6,714 nt of DNA from Acidobacteriaceae bacterium (GCA_003156235.1 PMGP01000397.1:1-6714); one strand, 5' to 3'. Counted from the first letter of the stretch, positions 1-6,570 are shown. Numbers and translations are program-made. Notes: generated from the letters alone by a model not told the origin.

Positions 1-689
1 ACCATCTTGGCTGCGCCGAAGGTGGTTTGCGCGGCTAGTTCCGTGGCTATGTCGCGGGGCAGGCCGACCTTCACGCCCGCCTCGGCCAGAGCCTCGATGA
101 TGATGTAGATGTAGGCTGGCCCGGAGCCGGAGAGGCCGGTTACGGCGTCCATGTGTTTTTCCTCGACGATCACGGTGCGGCCCACGGTCTGGAAGATGCG
201 CTCGGCCAACTCCATCTGCTGGGGTGTGACGAAGCGTCCGCGGCAGAGCGCGGCAACGCCGGCGCCCAGCGTGGAGGGGGTGTTGGGCATGGCGCGAATC
301 ACGCAGATCTCCACTCCGGCCGCCTCTTCAATGGAGCGTGTCTTGACCGAGGCGGCAAAGGAGATGAGCGTCTTGGCCGGAGTAAGCGCAGGCTTTATCT
401 CCGCCATCAGATCCAGCATCTGGAAGGGCTTGACGCCGAGCAGAATCAGATCGGAGTTCCGCACCGCCTCCAGGTTGTTGGTGGACACGTCCACGCCCCA
501 CTGCGTGCTCAGCGCAACGGCTCGCTCGGCGTGGCCCACAGTGGCGTGAATCTTGCCGCGCTCGAACAGGTTCTGCTTCAGGAAGGCCTGCAACAGGATT
601 CCGCCCATCTTGCCGGCGCCCAGAACAGCCACGCGCACCTGGGGCAACTGCGCCGGTACTTCGGTGGACTCAACAGCTATCTCCGCCAT
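1..689 (-). CDS. proC: Pyrroline-5-carboxylate reductase, 5' part (cut by window edge)
   Basis: This is the NAD(P)H-dependent cytoplasmic enzyme that reduces 1-pyrroline-5-carboxylate to L-proline, the last step of proline synthesis. The window holds 229 codons read leftward; the reading frame is still open at base 1. Family length is about 270 residues, so roughly the last 40-50 are missing. Visible signatures are the Rossmann dinucleotide-binding loop GAGKMGG (residues 24-30) after a beta strand VRVAVL, the motif RAMPNTP (132-138), and the C-terminal-domain signature AVTGLSGSGPAY (182-193) followed by EALAEAGVKVGLPRD. The ATG at 689-687 is chosen because AGGAG (697-701 on the plus strand) lies 7 nt upstream; it gives a tail of about 17 residues before the Rossmann strand, longer than in E. 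coli ProC. The upstream gene on the same strand ends 148 bp away, so an operon with it is possible but not compelling. The identification is secure. Confidence 0.96.
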   Translation of the reverse strand, partial: MAEIAVESTEVPAQLPQVRVAVLGAGKMGGILLQAFLKQNLFERGKIHATVGHAERAVALSTQWGVDVSTNNLEAVRNSDLILLGVKPFQMLDLMAEIKPALTPAKTLISFAASVKTRSIEEAAGVEICVIRAMPNTPSTLGAGVAALCRGRFVTPQQMELAERIFQTVGRTVIVEEKHMDAVTGLSGSGPAYIYIIIEALAEAGVKVGLPRDIATELAAQTTFGAAKM

Positions 690-696
690 TTTTTCT

Positions 697-701
697 CTCC
701 T
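697..701 (-). promoter_or_regulatory. Shine-Dalgarno site of proC
   Basis: On the minus strand the sequence reads AGGAGAG followed by a run of A and then ATG. The AGGAG core is 7 nt from the start codon at 689. It decides the proC start in favour of this ATG. Confidence 0.7.
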
Positions 702-781
702 GAAAGTATGTGATTCTGCTTGAACACACTCACATCGACGCACCTATGCCGCGATTGCCACGGCAGTCACATAGTCGACTC

Positions 782-805
782 CCAGGCCCCGTTCTTGAGG
801 CCTGG
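782..805 (-). repeat. 7-bp inverted repeat (hairpin) after the 382-residue gene
   Basis: CCAGGCC (782-788) and GGCCTGG (799-805) are perfect inverted copies around a 10-nt loop. The hairpin lies about 33 nt past the stop codon of the 382-residue gene in its direction of transcription, between that gene and proC. No T-tract follows on the minus strand, so it does not look like a classical intrinsic terminator. It may slow or process a read-through transcript, or be a copy of a dispersed repeat. Role uncertain. Confidence 0.45.
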
Positions 806-837
806 AGAATCAACCTGTCCGAGGCTGGAGGCCGCGT

Positions 838-1986
838 CTACCTGTGGAGAAGCTCTTCGTTGACGAGGAAGCCGTCAAGCGCGTCGCCCACGTTCTTGTC
901 CAAATCGGCCTGCGGCCATGCCGAGTTCAAGATCAGATAGCCGCCCGGCAGCGTCAAGGTCTTCTGCCTGGTGGCGAATGCGTCCAGAATGGTGATCTGC
1001 CAGGCGTGATTCTCCAGATCGTAAAATCCGGCGCCCGCGTCCTCCGGCGCCGGGTTGCGCAGGTCGGCGATATTTTCACCGATAAAAATAATCGCCCTGC
1101 CCTCAGCATCGCCTTCCAGGCGGCTTGTATTGAAGGTGCAAGTGAAGAGCAGGCCGTCCGGGGAATCGACGGTCCCCTTGCCTTCATCCTTCGTCGCGGC
1201 TGTGTTCGCAGCTCCGAATCCGATCACCACTCCATTGTTTTCTTTCTCTTTGCCAAAGGCATCGACAGCCCGTTTGAGCTGAACCCCGGCGGCGACGCCA
1301 GGCGCAAACGCTTTGACAAAATTGCGCGCGGCTGTAAACTGATCCGAACCGCCCGTACCTGGCGCCGTGTCGTCCTTGGTGACGGCCAGCGTCTTGGAGT
1401 AGTCGATCTCCTTCGATGTGACATCGGAGACCTCTTGCAGCACCAGGCGGGCTGCGTAGGCGTTCATGTGCCCAAAGCCGCCGAAGCCGATGATCTTGCC
1501 TGCCTTGTCGCGCTGCATTCCGGCCTTCTCGACGGCGTCCAACCGGCCCACCAGCGTGGCAGTCACCTCAAACTTGTTGCACCCCAGGCACATTCCGCCC
1601 TTCTTGTAAGGCGTGGCCAACTGTGAATCAAAGAGCTTGAAATCCTTGTTGTTCTTGTCCAGCGTGACCGGCGTCCGCTGCACCGCGGGAACGTCGCCGG
1701 CAAAGTTATGCGCCGGCTGTACTTGCACCATGGCCGCCGGGCCCGCCTTGGCCTTGATGCCTTCCGGGTAGGAGAGCCAGATGTTCTTGTTGACGTTGAT
1801 GCCGCAGTCGGCACCCTTGACGACGAACTGGTCAAAACCGGCGGCGACCGTGCCTTTGATGCGGACGATCTTGCCGTTGAACGACTGCGGGTTGTTGAGA
1901 ATATCGCAGACGGTTGTATCCACTGCCTGAGCGTATAGGCAGCAGGAAAATCCAAGGACAAAGACGAATGTCAGAGCGCGTTTCAT
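838..1986 (-). CDS. Secreted protein of unknown function with OB-like N-terminal domain
   Basis: Encodes 382 residues. The N-terminus (KR, then the hydrophobic stretch LTFVFVLGF, then AQA) is a type I signal peptide, probably cut near residue 19 or 21, so the mature protein should be periplasmic or extracellular. Residues about 26-190 start with VCDILNNPQSFNGKIVRIKG, then a beta-rich stretch with a cysteine (C61) and NIWLSYP, a C133-L-G-C136 pair, and GFGHMNAYAARLVLQEV. The pattern 'C..L..P..F.GK.VR.KG' suggests a small OB-fold-type barrel of a kind I associate with acidobacterial secreted hypotheticals; this is from memory, not a search. Residues about 215-382 are an unrecognised second region. 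Mature cysteines are 27, 61, 133, 136 and 283; CxxC could bind metal or form a disulfide. The ATG at 1986 has GGAG (CTCC at 1994-1997 on plus) 7 nt upstream; the stop is TAG. A real gene with unknown role; no enzymatic motif was seen. Confidence 0.85.
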   Translation of the reverse strand: MKRALTFVFVLGFSCCLYAQAVDTTVCDILNNPQSFNGKIVRIKGTVAAGFDQFVVKGADCGINVNKNIWLSYPEGIKAKAGPAAMVQVQPAHNFAGDVPAVQRTPVTLDKNNKDFKLFDSQLATPYKKGGMCLGCNKFEVTATLVGRLDAVEKAGMQRDKAGKIIGFGGFGHMNAYAARLVLQEVSDVTSKEIDYSKTLAVTKDDTAPGTGGSDQFTAARNFVKAFAPGVAAGVQLKRAVDAFGKEKENNGVVIGFGAANTAATKDEGKGTVDSPDGLLFTCTFNTSRLEGDAEGRAIIFIGENIADLRNPAPEDAGAGFYDLENHAWQITILDAFATRQKTLTLPGGYLILNSAWPQADLDKNVGDALDGFLVNEELLHR

Positions 1987-2157
1987 GCCAATTCTCCAAT
2001 CGAAGCAATAGCCCGCAATCGCAGCAAAGTGAGCCGGAAAGCTGCTGAATAGGGGACATTACAGGTTATCACGCCTCGGCATCCCTGTTGTAAGCGCCCC
2101 GGTCACCGGAAGTTTCCTGGAAAGTGTTTCAAAAGCTGCTTCGTGTCAGTCGTCCAC

Positions 2158-2181
2158 CGGCTTCGACGACCCGCGAAGCCG
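2158..2181. repeat. 8-bp hairpin, first of a pair (REP-like)
   Basis: CGGCTTCG (2158-2165) is a perfect inverted copy of CGAAGCCG (2174-2181), with an 8-nt loop. It sits 24 nt before a second, stronger hairpin. Two short GC-rich stems close together in a gap between genes is the usual layout of REP/BIME-type dispersed elements. One copy in one window cannot prove dispersal. Confidence 0.5.
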
Positions 2182-2205
2182 CGTAGGAAGGGTACAGCCC
2201 GGGAG

Positions 2206-2225
2206 GCCGGGGATTTATCCCCGGC
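2206..2225. repeat. Strong GC-rich hairpin, second of a pair (REP-like)
   Basis: GCCGGGGA (2206-2213) pairs perfectly with TCCCCGGC (2218-2225) around a TTTA tetraloop. No T-run follows directly on either strand: on plus the stem is followed by AAAAAC and a T7 run comes only about 17 nt later (2243-2249); on minus the stem is followed by CTCCCGGG. It is therefore a poor fit to an intrinsic terminator and a better fit to an intergenic palindromic repeat, though it may still protect or end the transcript of the 454-residue gene. Confidence 0.6.
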
Positions 2226-2274
2226 AAAAACCCATCCGCAAGTTTTTTTAGAAATCAATCAACGCGACGGGCAG

Positions 2275-2294
2275 GTCGAGGTTTTAACCCCGAC
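2275..2294. repeat. 9-bp imperfect inverted repeat
   Basis: GTCGAGGTT (2275-2283) and AACCCCGAC (2286-2294) are inverted copies with one mismatch, which becomes a G-U wobble in a minus-strand transcript. The hairpin lies about 185 nt past the stop of the 454-residue gene. No T-tract follows on the minus strand. It may be part of the same repeat cluster as the hairpins at 2158-2225. Confidence 0.4.
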
Positions 2295-2479
2295 GCTTTC
2301 CGCGCGCAAATCCTCTTTCCCCCTCGCGTCCCATAAATGCTGGCCTCTTAAGCGCAACGCCCTGTGCGTCGGCGAGCGATTAGGCGATTTTGCAACATTC
2401 CAGAATCCATTCGGGCTACATGGGCGTTTGCCGTTACCAATCCTGCCTGGTGAGCTCCCTTCAGCACTGGAAACGTGTC

Positions 2480-3844
2480 TCAGCGATTTTGGGGATTCGC
2501 CAGGGGACGGCAGCTATGACGCAGAAAGACCATCTGCTTGGCCGGATCGGGAACGTAACCGTGCAGTTGCTCCTTGAAATTCTTGCCTTTGATGGAGCCT
2601 CCGTACTCATATACATTCCCGGAGCACTCCAGATCGCCATCTATCGAAAACAGCGCGTAGGTGCCTACGGAGCCGCCGCTGTAAGAAACCTTGGTGCCGA
2701 GAATGTTGCTGTATCTGGTGACAGAACCTCCTGATTCCAGCGCTTTGATCAGGAGGATATGCAGCGATGCCGAATCTTCAGCCGAGAGATTGCCGGTCTC
2801 CGGCTCGACGCCCAGCTTGGCCGCCAAACCGTCCGCCAACAGGACAGCGTTGATGTGAGAAGACGCAGGCGCTAATGCAGTGACTTCGGGGATCTGCGTT
2901 CCATCCGTGTTCTGAGCCGGAGTGCTTCCACCCGCGGGTTTGGCCGCCTGCGTTTTTGTGCCCTTCGACGCCGAAGCGCCGCTCTCGCTGAGCGTGCCTA
3001 GAAAGGCGTCGATATCCGAGATCATCCTCTGGATATAGTAAGCTTTGGCGTCGTCTGTTGTTTGATCACTCCCCTTTTCCTTTGCCGCGAGACCAGCAAG
3101 GCAGCCACGAGCAGTCAGAGTCCTGGCCAGGCTTTTGAGAAACGGCGAATCCGACTCATCCAGCGAGGTCAAAGAGTAGGGCGTGTAGGCGGTAGGCATC
3201 ACCACGGACACGCTGAGCTGCTGCAGTTCCCGGCCAACCCCGTCCATGAAGGCTTGGTCATGAATGGTGCCGCCGACCGAAGTGGAGGATTCTTCCTTGG
3301 CCAACAAGGCAAGAACGCCCTGGGCAACAGCCAGCGGCGGGCCGGCTGGCGAAGCGCTTATTGCAGCATTCACAGCGGCGGTCGCTCCTTTTAAATTCGA
3401 GGCTTTCTTTACCGGGCAACCAAGGTCATTGGCTTTGTTTTGCAGCCTGTTCATCGTCGCCATATCCGCGCGCCAGATCTGGAAGTCAAGGAATTCACTT
3501 GAATCAAAGGGAAGCAGGACAACAGTGGCTTTGTTGGCGCCCGCCTTCACTTCGCAAATTGAGTCGGCGGAATGATCTTTGAAGTTGGCATTGGTTCCAT
3601 TCACGAACGCGGCTATGTCGCAAGCGATGGCCTCGCTGTTGGACTGCAAGGCGCGGTAAGTGAGCATCTCCGATTCGATGGAAAATCCTGTTGCCCCCGA
3701 GGGGGTCTCTGCGCTCCCCTTGGCCGGTGCGGTTTGTGCTTGCGCACAGCCAAGCGAAAGGGCTCCGATCGCCAGTGCAACAGCCATTCCGCGAGCCAAT
3801 GCAAGGGAAGGCTCGATCCTTACGATTCTGTCAAAAAGCCGCAT
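2480..3844 (-). CDS. Secreted six-cysteine protein of unknown function
   Basis: Encodes 454 residues from the ATG at 3844, preferred over upstream GTG 3877 and ATG 3859 because AGGTG lies 5 nt before it. Residues 1-36 form a long signal peptide: arginines at 2, 6, 9 and 18, a hydrophobic core about 20-32, and AQA at 34-36 for cleavage. C33 follows SLG, which is not a proper lipobox, so a lipoprotein is less likely. The mature part holds six cysteines (75, 97, 143, 248, 407, 445), an even number that would suit disulfides in an oxidising compartment. Residues about 50-285 look largely helical. Residues about 285-318 are a Ser/Thr/Ala/Gly/Pro-rich linker. The C-terminal part (about 330-454) has a helical section, then a Gly/Ser/Tyr-rich beta-like stretch (SYSGGSVGTYALFSIDGDLECSG split over strands). 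I recognise no family and no catalytic motif. It is divergent from the secreted caspase-like gene across a shared control region, which suggests, but does not prove, a functional link. Confidence 0.83.
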   Translation of the reverse strand: MRLFDRIVRIEPSLALARGMAVALAIGALSLGCAQAQTAPAKGSAETPSGATGFSIESEMLTYRALQSNSEAIACDIAAFVNGTNANFKDHSADSICEVKAGANKATVVLLPFDSSEFLDFQIWRADMATMNRLQNKANDLGCPVKKASNLKGATAAVNAAISASPAGPPLAVAQGVLALLAKEESSTSVGGTIHDQAFMDGVGRELQQLSVSVVMPTAYTPYSLTSLDESDSPFLKSLARTLTARGCLAGLAAKEKGSDQTTDDAKAYYIQRMISDIDAFLGTLSESGASASKGTKTQAAKPAGGSTPAQNTDGTQIPEVTALAPASSHINAVLLADGLAAKLGVEPETGNLSAEDSASLHILLIKALESGGSVTRYSNILGTKVSYSGGSVGTYALFSIDGDLECSGNVYEYGGSIKGKNFKEQLHGYVPDPAKQMVFLRHSCRPLANPQNR

Positions 3845-3849
3845 TTCTT

Positions 3850-3854
3850 CACCT
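3850..3854 (-). promoter_or_regulatory. Ribosome binding site deciding the start of the 454-residue protein
   Basis: On the minus strand AGGTG is followed by AAGAA and ATG (start at 3844), a 5-nt spacing. The two upstream in-frame starts (GTG at 3877 and ATG at 3859) lack a comparable purine-rich site and would put extra polar residues in front of the signal peptide. Confidence 0.6.
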
Positions 3855-3868
3855 GCCATTTGTGTGTG

Positions 3869-3898
3869 AGTATACACGGGCCAAGTTCCTGATGTTCA
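3869..3898 (-). promoter_or_regulatory. Candidate sigma-70-type promoter for the 454-residue gene
   Basis: On the minus strand TGAACA (plus 3893-3898) and TATACT (plus 3869-3874) are separated by 18 bp. The -10 matches the consensus at 5 of 6 bases and the -35 at 4 of 6. The start point would be near 3862, giving a 5' leader of about 18 nt that contains the AGGTG site. If this is right, the upstream GTG at 3877 cannot be the translation start because it lies upstream of the transcript. Confidence 0.4.
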
Positions 3899-4019
3899 CA
3901 ATACATACGACGGTTTTCCAGCGTGAAAGTTGCGGTCATTCGTTCCGGATGCGACTTTTTTCAGAAGCTATTGCTCGAACCATGCCGGCCATCCGCCGCG
4001 ATTGCGCCGTCAAACGAAT

Positions 4020-4047
4020 ATCTGGCGCTTTTATCCAGACGCCAGAT
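4020..4047. promoter_or_regulatory. Operator candidate: 8-bp perfect inverted repeat
   Basis: ATCTGGCG (4020-4027) and CGCCAGAT (4040-4047) are perfect inverted copies around 12 bp. The repeat ends 3 bp before a TTGACT box (4051-4056), upstream of the caspase-like gene and within the divergent region. The half-sites are centred 20 bp apart, about two helical turns, which suits a dimeric DNA-binding regulator. It could also form an RNA hairpin if transcribed. No regulator gene is in the window. Confidence 0.4.
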
Positions 4048-4050
4048 TGC

Positions 4051-4089
4051 TTGACTTTCGCTCACCGTTTCTTTACCTTTTGGTCTAAT
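4051..4089 (+). promoter_or_regulatory. Candidate promoter elements for the caspase-like gene
   Basis: TTGACT (4051-4056) matches the -35 consensus at 5 of 6 bases. A 17-bp spacing leads to TACCTT, a weak -10. Alternatively, TGG plus TCTAAT (4081-4089) forms an extended -10 matching TATAAT at 5 of 6, but it lies 27 bp past TTGACT, too far to pair with it. Either element gives a start point between about 4086 and 4096, a short leader before the start codon at 4120. Which is used cannot be told from sequence. Confidence 0.3.
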
Positions 4090-4109
4090 TGAAGGATTTT
4101 GCCGGAAGT

Positions 4110-4113
4110 GGAG
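4110..4113 (+). promoter_or_regulatory. Ribosome binding site deciding the start of the caspase-like protein
   Basis: GGAG lies 6 nt before the ATG at 4120. The in-frame TTG at 4099 would add seven residues (including Glu) before the signal peptide and would place this GGAG inside the coding region, so ATG 4120 is preferred. Confidence 0.6.
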
Positions 4114-4119
4114 TGTTCG

Positions 4120-6570
4120 ATGCAATTTTTCAAGGTTCGCCTTCTGCTTCACGTGTTCGGCGTTCTGTTTTGCTTTCGGGGCTTCGCCCAGGCGCCGTCC
4201 GCGCCGCCGGCGGCTGCAACCAAGAGCGCGCTGCTGATCGGCATCGACAACTACGCGCATCCCGCCACCGGCGTCACTGTGCCCGATGGCGCTCCCCGCA
4301 CGGGACGGTATGAGCCGCTGTTGACTTACCGCGACCTCAAGGGGCCATCGCATGACGTGGCCGCGATGCGCGAGCTGCTTACCAGCGAGAAGTTCGGCTT
4401 TCCCAACGATGACCAGCACATTCACATTCTGCTGGACCAGGCCGCAACCCGCGGCGCGATGCTCAACGCCATGCAGCAGTATCTGGTCAAGGACCCCAAG
4501 CCGGGCGACACGGTGGTGCTGTACATCTCTTCGCACGGTTCGCTGCGCGCGGACCCCAGCGCGGACCCCAAAAGGCATTGCCAGCTCTACGACCTTGATG
4601 GCACGGGCCAGCATTCTTCGTGCGTGGAAAACACCATCGTGCCTTATGACTGGTATCTCGGCCAGGATGACCTCTTCAGCCGCGATCTCCGCCACATCTT
4701 CAATCAAGCCGCCGACCGGGGCATCCACCTGACGGCTATCTTCGACTCCTGCCACTCCGGATCGCTGGCGCGGGGCGCGGTGAGCACGGCGCTGGTGGCT
4801 CGCGATTTCGACTTTGACCCGCGCCCGATGCCGGATGATCTTTATCCCGCGGAAGCTGCCGGCCTCCCTCCGGAGAGCCGCGCGGACAATCCCGTGCTGG
4901 TGCTCTCCGCGGCCCAGAAGGATCAGTCGGCGATGGACGTGCAAGATGGCGATCCGCCCCATGGCCTGTTCACCGATGCGCTGGTCGAAACGCTTCAGGC
5001 TCTGCCCGCCAACCGGCCCGTCAGCGACCTCTTCAAACGGCTGCAAGTCGCCATGGAACTGGCTCCCGGCGCAACCAATCAGCAACCGCAGCTCGATACC
5101 TCAACCGCGCGCAAGGAGCAGCCGCTCTTCGGCGGATCGGCGGGCAGCGGCCCACCCACGGCAGCCATCGTCTCCGCCGATGCCAGAGGCGTGGTCCTCG
5201 ATATCGGCGTCCTCGCCGACATCGGCAAGGGCAGCGAATTCACGGAACTCACCGCGACCGACGGAGTACGCGCCGTGCTTCAGGTCGGTGATCCAATCGG
5301 TCTGGCGCGCTCGAGGGCCATGGTGATCTCTCCGGCGGGCGCCGCGGTTCATGCCAAAAGCATCGTTCAACTGACCAAATGGGTGCCGGCGCAGCGGCCC
5401 GTTTTGAGCTTCTACGCGGGCGCTTTGAACCTCTCGCTGGCGGAGATCCAGGACGCTCTCACCGTCCTGCGAGCGGCCAATGTCCAACTCACCGCCGACC
5501 CGTCCCTGGATTCGTGGACTCACCACCTGGCCTGGGATGGCGCGCACTGGGTTCTCTCCGCGCATTCCAGTACGACCGCCGCGGGTCAGATCAAGAAGGA
5601 GAATCCGGTCACGCTTGGCGCACGTCTGTCGCCTGGGGCGCTGAAGAAGCTGCCGGCCAATGGAGTTGTCTGGTTTGACGCTCCGCTGCCGAAGGAGTCG
5701 GCGCAAGGCCTGCTGGCGCCGCCGGCCGGAACTGAGCCTCCAGGCGCAGTCCAGCTTACCTCCGATCGCGCCCAGGCAATGTATGTGATCGCAGGCAACC
5801 CCACCGGCGCCGGGATCAGCTACACATGGTTCAAGCGCAGCGACGTGGATGCCGAGGTGCAAACGCCCAGGGAAATCGGCGCGGGTTGTTCACCCAATTC
5901 ATCCTATCCACTTCGCACGGATTGGGTCGCCGTTGATAAGCCGGTCCTGCTGGAGAGTTCGCTTGCGGAGTCCGCGGCACAGTTGGCGAGACTCAATGGC
6001 TGGCTGCATCTTGGCTCCTCGGCGCTGGGCGGCCAGGCGGTTTTCCCTTACCGGCTTGCCCTGCGCCAGATGCCGGAGAATCAGGACGTCGCCGATGGCG
6101 GCAATACCTATCAAAAAGGGAACTACGAACTATTGCTTGTCGGCAACACCAGGGCCGCGGTCTCGCCTCGCTGGGTCTATGTTCTCGGCATCGACTGCCA
6201 GGGCAAAGGCACGTTGCTGTGGCCCTATGAGGGCGTACCCCCCGGCAAATTCCCCGCCTCGGACGCGGGAAGGTTAACCCAGATTCCACTGCCGGGAGAT
6301 CCATTCCCGGTGGGCGATCCGCTCGGGACCGACACCTATTTGATGTTGACGACCTCTACGCCGCTGGCCGACCCATCGGCTCTCGAATTCAAGGGAGTGG
6401 TTACGCGCGGCGCACGGCTGGCAACCGCAACGGACCCTCTTGAGGAACTTCTGGATGCCACCAGCGCCGGCACTCGCTCGGCCACCCGGCCCACGCCGAC
6501 TAACTGGAGCGTCCAGACGCTGCAGACACAAAGCCGAAAGGAACCTCCCGCAAACAGCAAGCCGCAATGA
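4120..6570 (+). CDS. Exported caspase-family (C14) protease with long C-terminal extension
   Basis: Encodes 816 residues. Residues 1-23 are a signal peptide (K5, R7, hydrophobic 8-19, then GFA before Q24), so the enzyme should act outside the cytoplasm. Residues about 35-335 are a caspase-like p20/p10 domain: strand KSALLIGIDNY at 35-45, SHDVAAM, the catalytic His139 in YISSHGS, ETIVPYD-like ENTIVPYD, and the catalytic Cys211 in AIFDSCHSGS; LVLSAAQKDQSA and HGLFTDALVETL follow. Both dyad residues are present, and Asp209 before the Cys fits the acidic S1 pocket of metacaspases and orthocaspases, so cleavage after Arg/Lys is expected (family knowledge). Residues about 345-420 resemble a small beta barrel (DIGVLADIGKGSEF). 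Residues about 430-660 are unassigned. Residues about 660-762 (YELLLVGN, then WVYVLGIDCQGKGTLLWPYEG) resemble DUF4384-type domains often joined to bacterial caspases. The tail is polar and disordered-looking. The stop is TGA. The caspase assignment is firm; the substrate is unknown. Confidence 0.93.
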   Translation: MQFFKVRLLLHVFGVLFCFRGFAQAPSAPPAAATKSALLIGIDNYAHPATGVTVPDGAPRTGRYEPLLTYRDLKGPSHDVAAMRELLTSEKFGFPNDDQHIHILLDQAATRGAMLNAMQQYLVKDPKPGDTVVLYISSHGSLRADPSADPKRHCQLYDLDGTGQHSSCVENTIVPYDWYLGQDDLFSRDLRHIFNQAADRGIHLTAIFDSCHSGSLARGAVSTALVARDFDFDPRPMPDDLYPAEAAGLPPESRADNPVLVLSAAQKDQSAMDVQDGDPPHGLFTDALVETLQALPANRPVSDLFKRLQVAMELAPGATNQQPQLDTSTARKEQPLFGGSAGSGPPTAAIVSADARGVVLDIGVLADIGKGSEFTELTATDGVRAVLQVGDPIGLARSRAMVISPAGAAVHAKSIVQLTKWVPAQRPVLSFYAGALNLSLAEIQDALTVLRAANVQLTADPSLDSWTHHLAWDGAHWVLSAHSSTTAAGQIKKENPVTLGARLSPGALKKLPANGVVWFDAPLPKESAQGLLAPPAGTEPPGAVQLTSDRAQAMYVIAGNPTGAGISYTWFKRSDVDAEVQTPREIGAGCSPNSSYPLRTDWVAVDKPVLLESSLAESAAQLARLNGWLHLGSSALGGQAVFPYRLALRQMPENQDVADGGNTYQKGNYELLLVGNTRAAVSPRWVYVLGIDCQGKGTLLWPYEGVPPGKFPASDAGRLTQIPLPGDPFPVGDPLGTDTYLMLTTSTPLADPSALEFKGVVTRGARLATATDPLEELLDATSAGTRSATRPTPTNWSVQTLQTQSRKEPPANSKPQ

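Larger units (their letters stand above)
1987..2479. other. Intergenic region (493 bp), non-coding, repeat-bearing
   Basis: This stretch separates two minus-strand genes. No convincing coding frame, tRNA or rRNA is visible; the open plus-strand frame from about 2143 runs over the hairpins and into the 3' end of the next gene in antisense, and its product has no domain-like features. The part from 2158 to 2294 holds three inverted repeats, listed separately. Bases 2295-2479 show no structure I can name. A promoter for the 382-residue gene must lie somewhere in 2000-2120, but I found no strong -35/-10 pair there; the best is GATAAC-like on the minus strand and is too weak to list. Confidence 0.6.
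3845..4119. other. Divergent control region
   Basis: These 275 bp lie between the start codons of two divergent genes. They hold a candidate promoter for each side and a perfect inverted repeat, listed separately. The first two-thirds (about 3900-4015) shows no clear protein-coding signal. Its AT content rises close to each start codon, as expected for promoters. Confidence 0.6.

Noticed and set aside
153..713. Long plus-strand open frames over 151-713
   Set aside because: They lie antisense to proC, whose minus-strand frame carries all family motifs; the plus-strand products have no domain-like features and arise from the GC-rich codon bias.
844..1626. 260-codon plus-strand frame antisense to the 382-residue gene
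   Set aside because: The minus-strand frame has a signal peptide, a ribosome site and a coherent domain pattern; the plus-strand product is Arg-rich and looks like a shadow.
2206..2249. Hairpin at 2206-2225 plus T7 run at 2243-2249 as an intrinsic terminator
   Set aside because: The T-run is 17 nt past the stem, and on the plus strand, while both neighbouring genes are on the minus strand.
2143..2577. 144-codon plus-strand frame in the intergenic region
   Set aside because: It starts without a ribosome site, runs through the hairpin repeats and then antisense into the 3' end of the 454-residue gene.
3742..3753. Lipobox at the 454-residue protein's C33
   Set aside because: The residues before the Cys are S-L-G, with Ser rather than Leu at -3, and an AQA type I cleavage site follows directly.
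3926..3961. Possible plus-strand terminator: AAAGTTGC with GCGACTTT, followed by T
   Set aside because: The stem has a wobble pair and a 17-nt loop, only three further T follow, and no plus-strand gene lies upstream that would need it.
3961..5085. 374-codon minus-strand frame overlapping the caspase-like gene
   Set aside because: It is antisense to the caspase domain, where the plus strand holds the catalytic His and Cys motifs; the product is rich in Arg, His and Val repeats typical of shadow frames.
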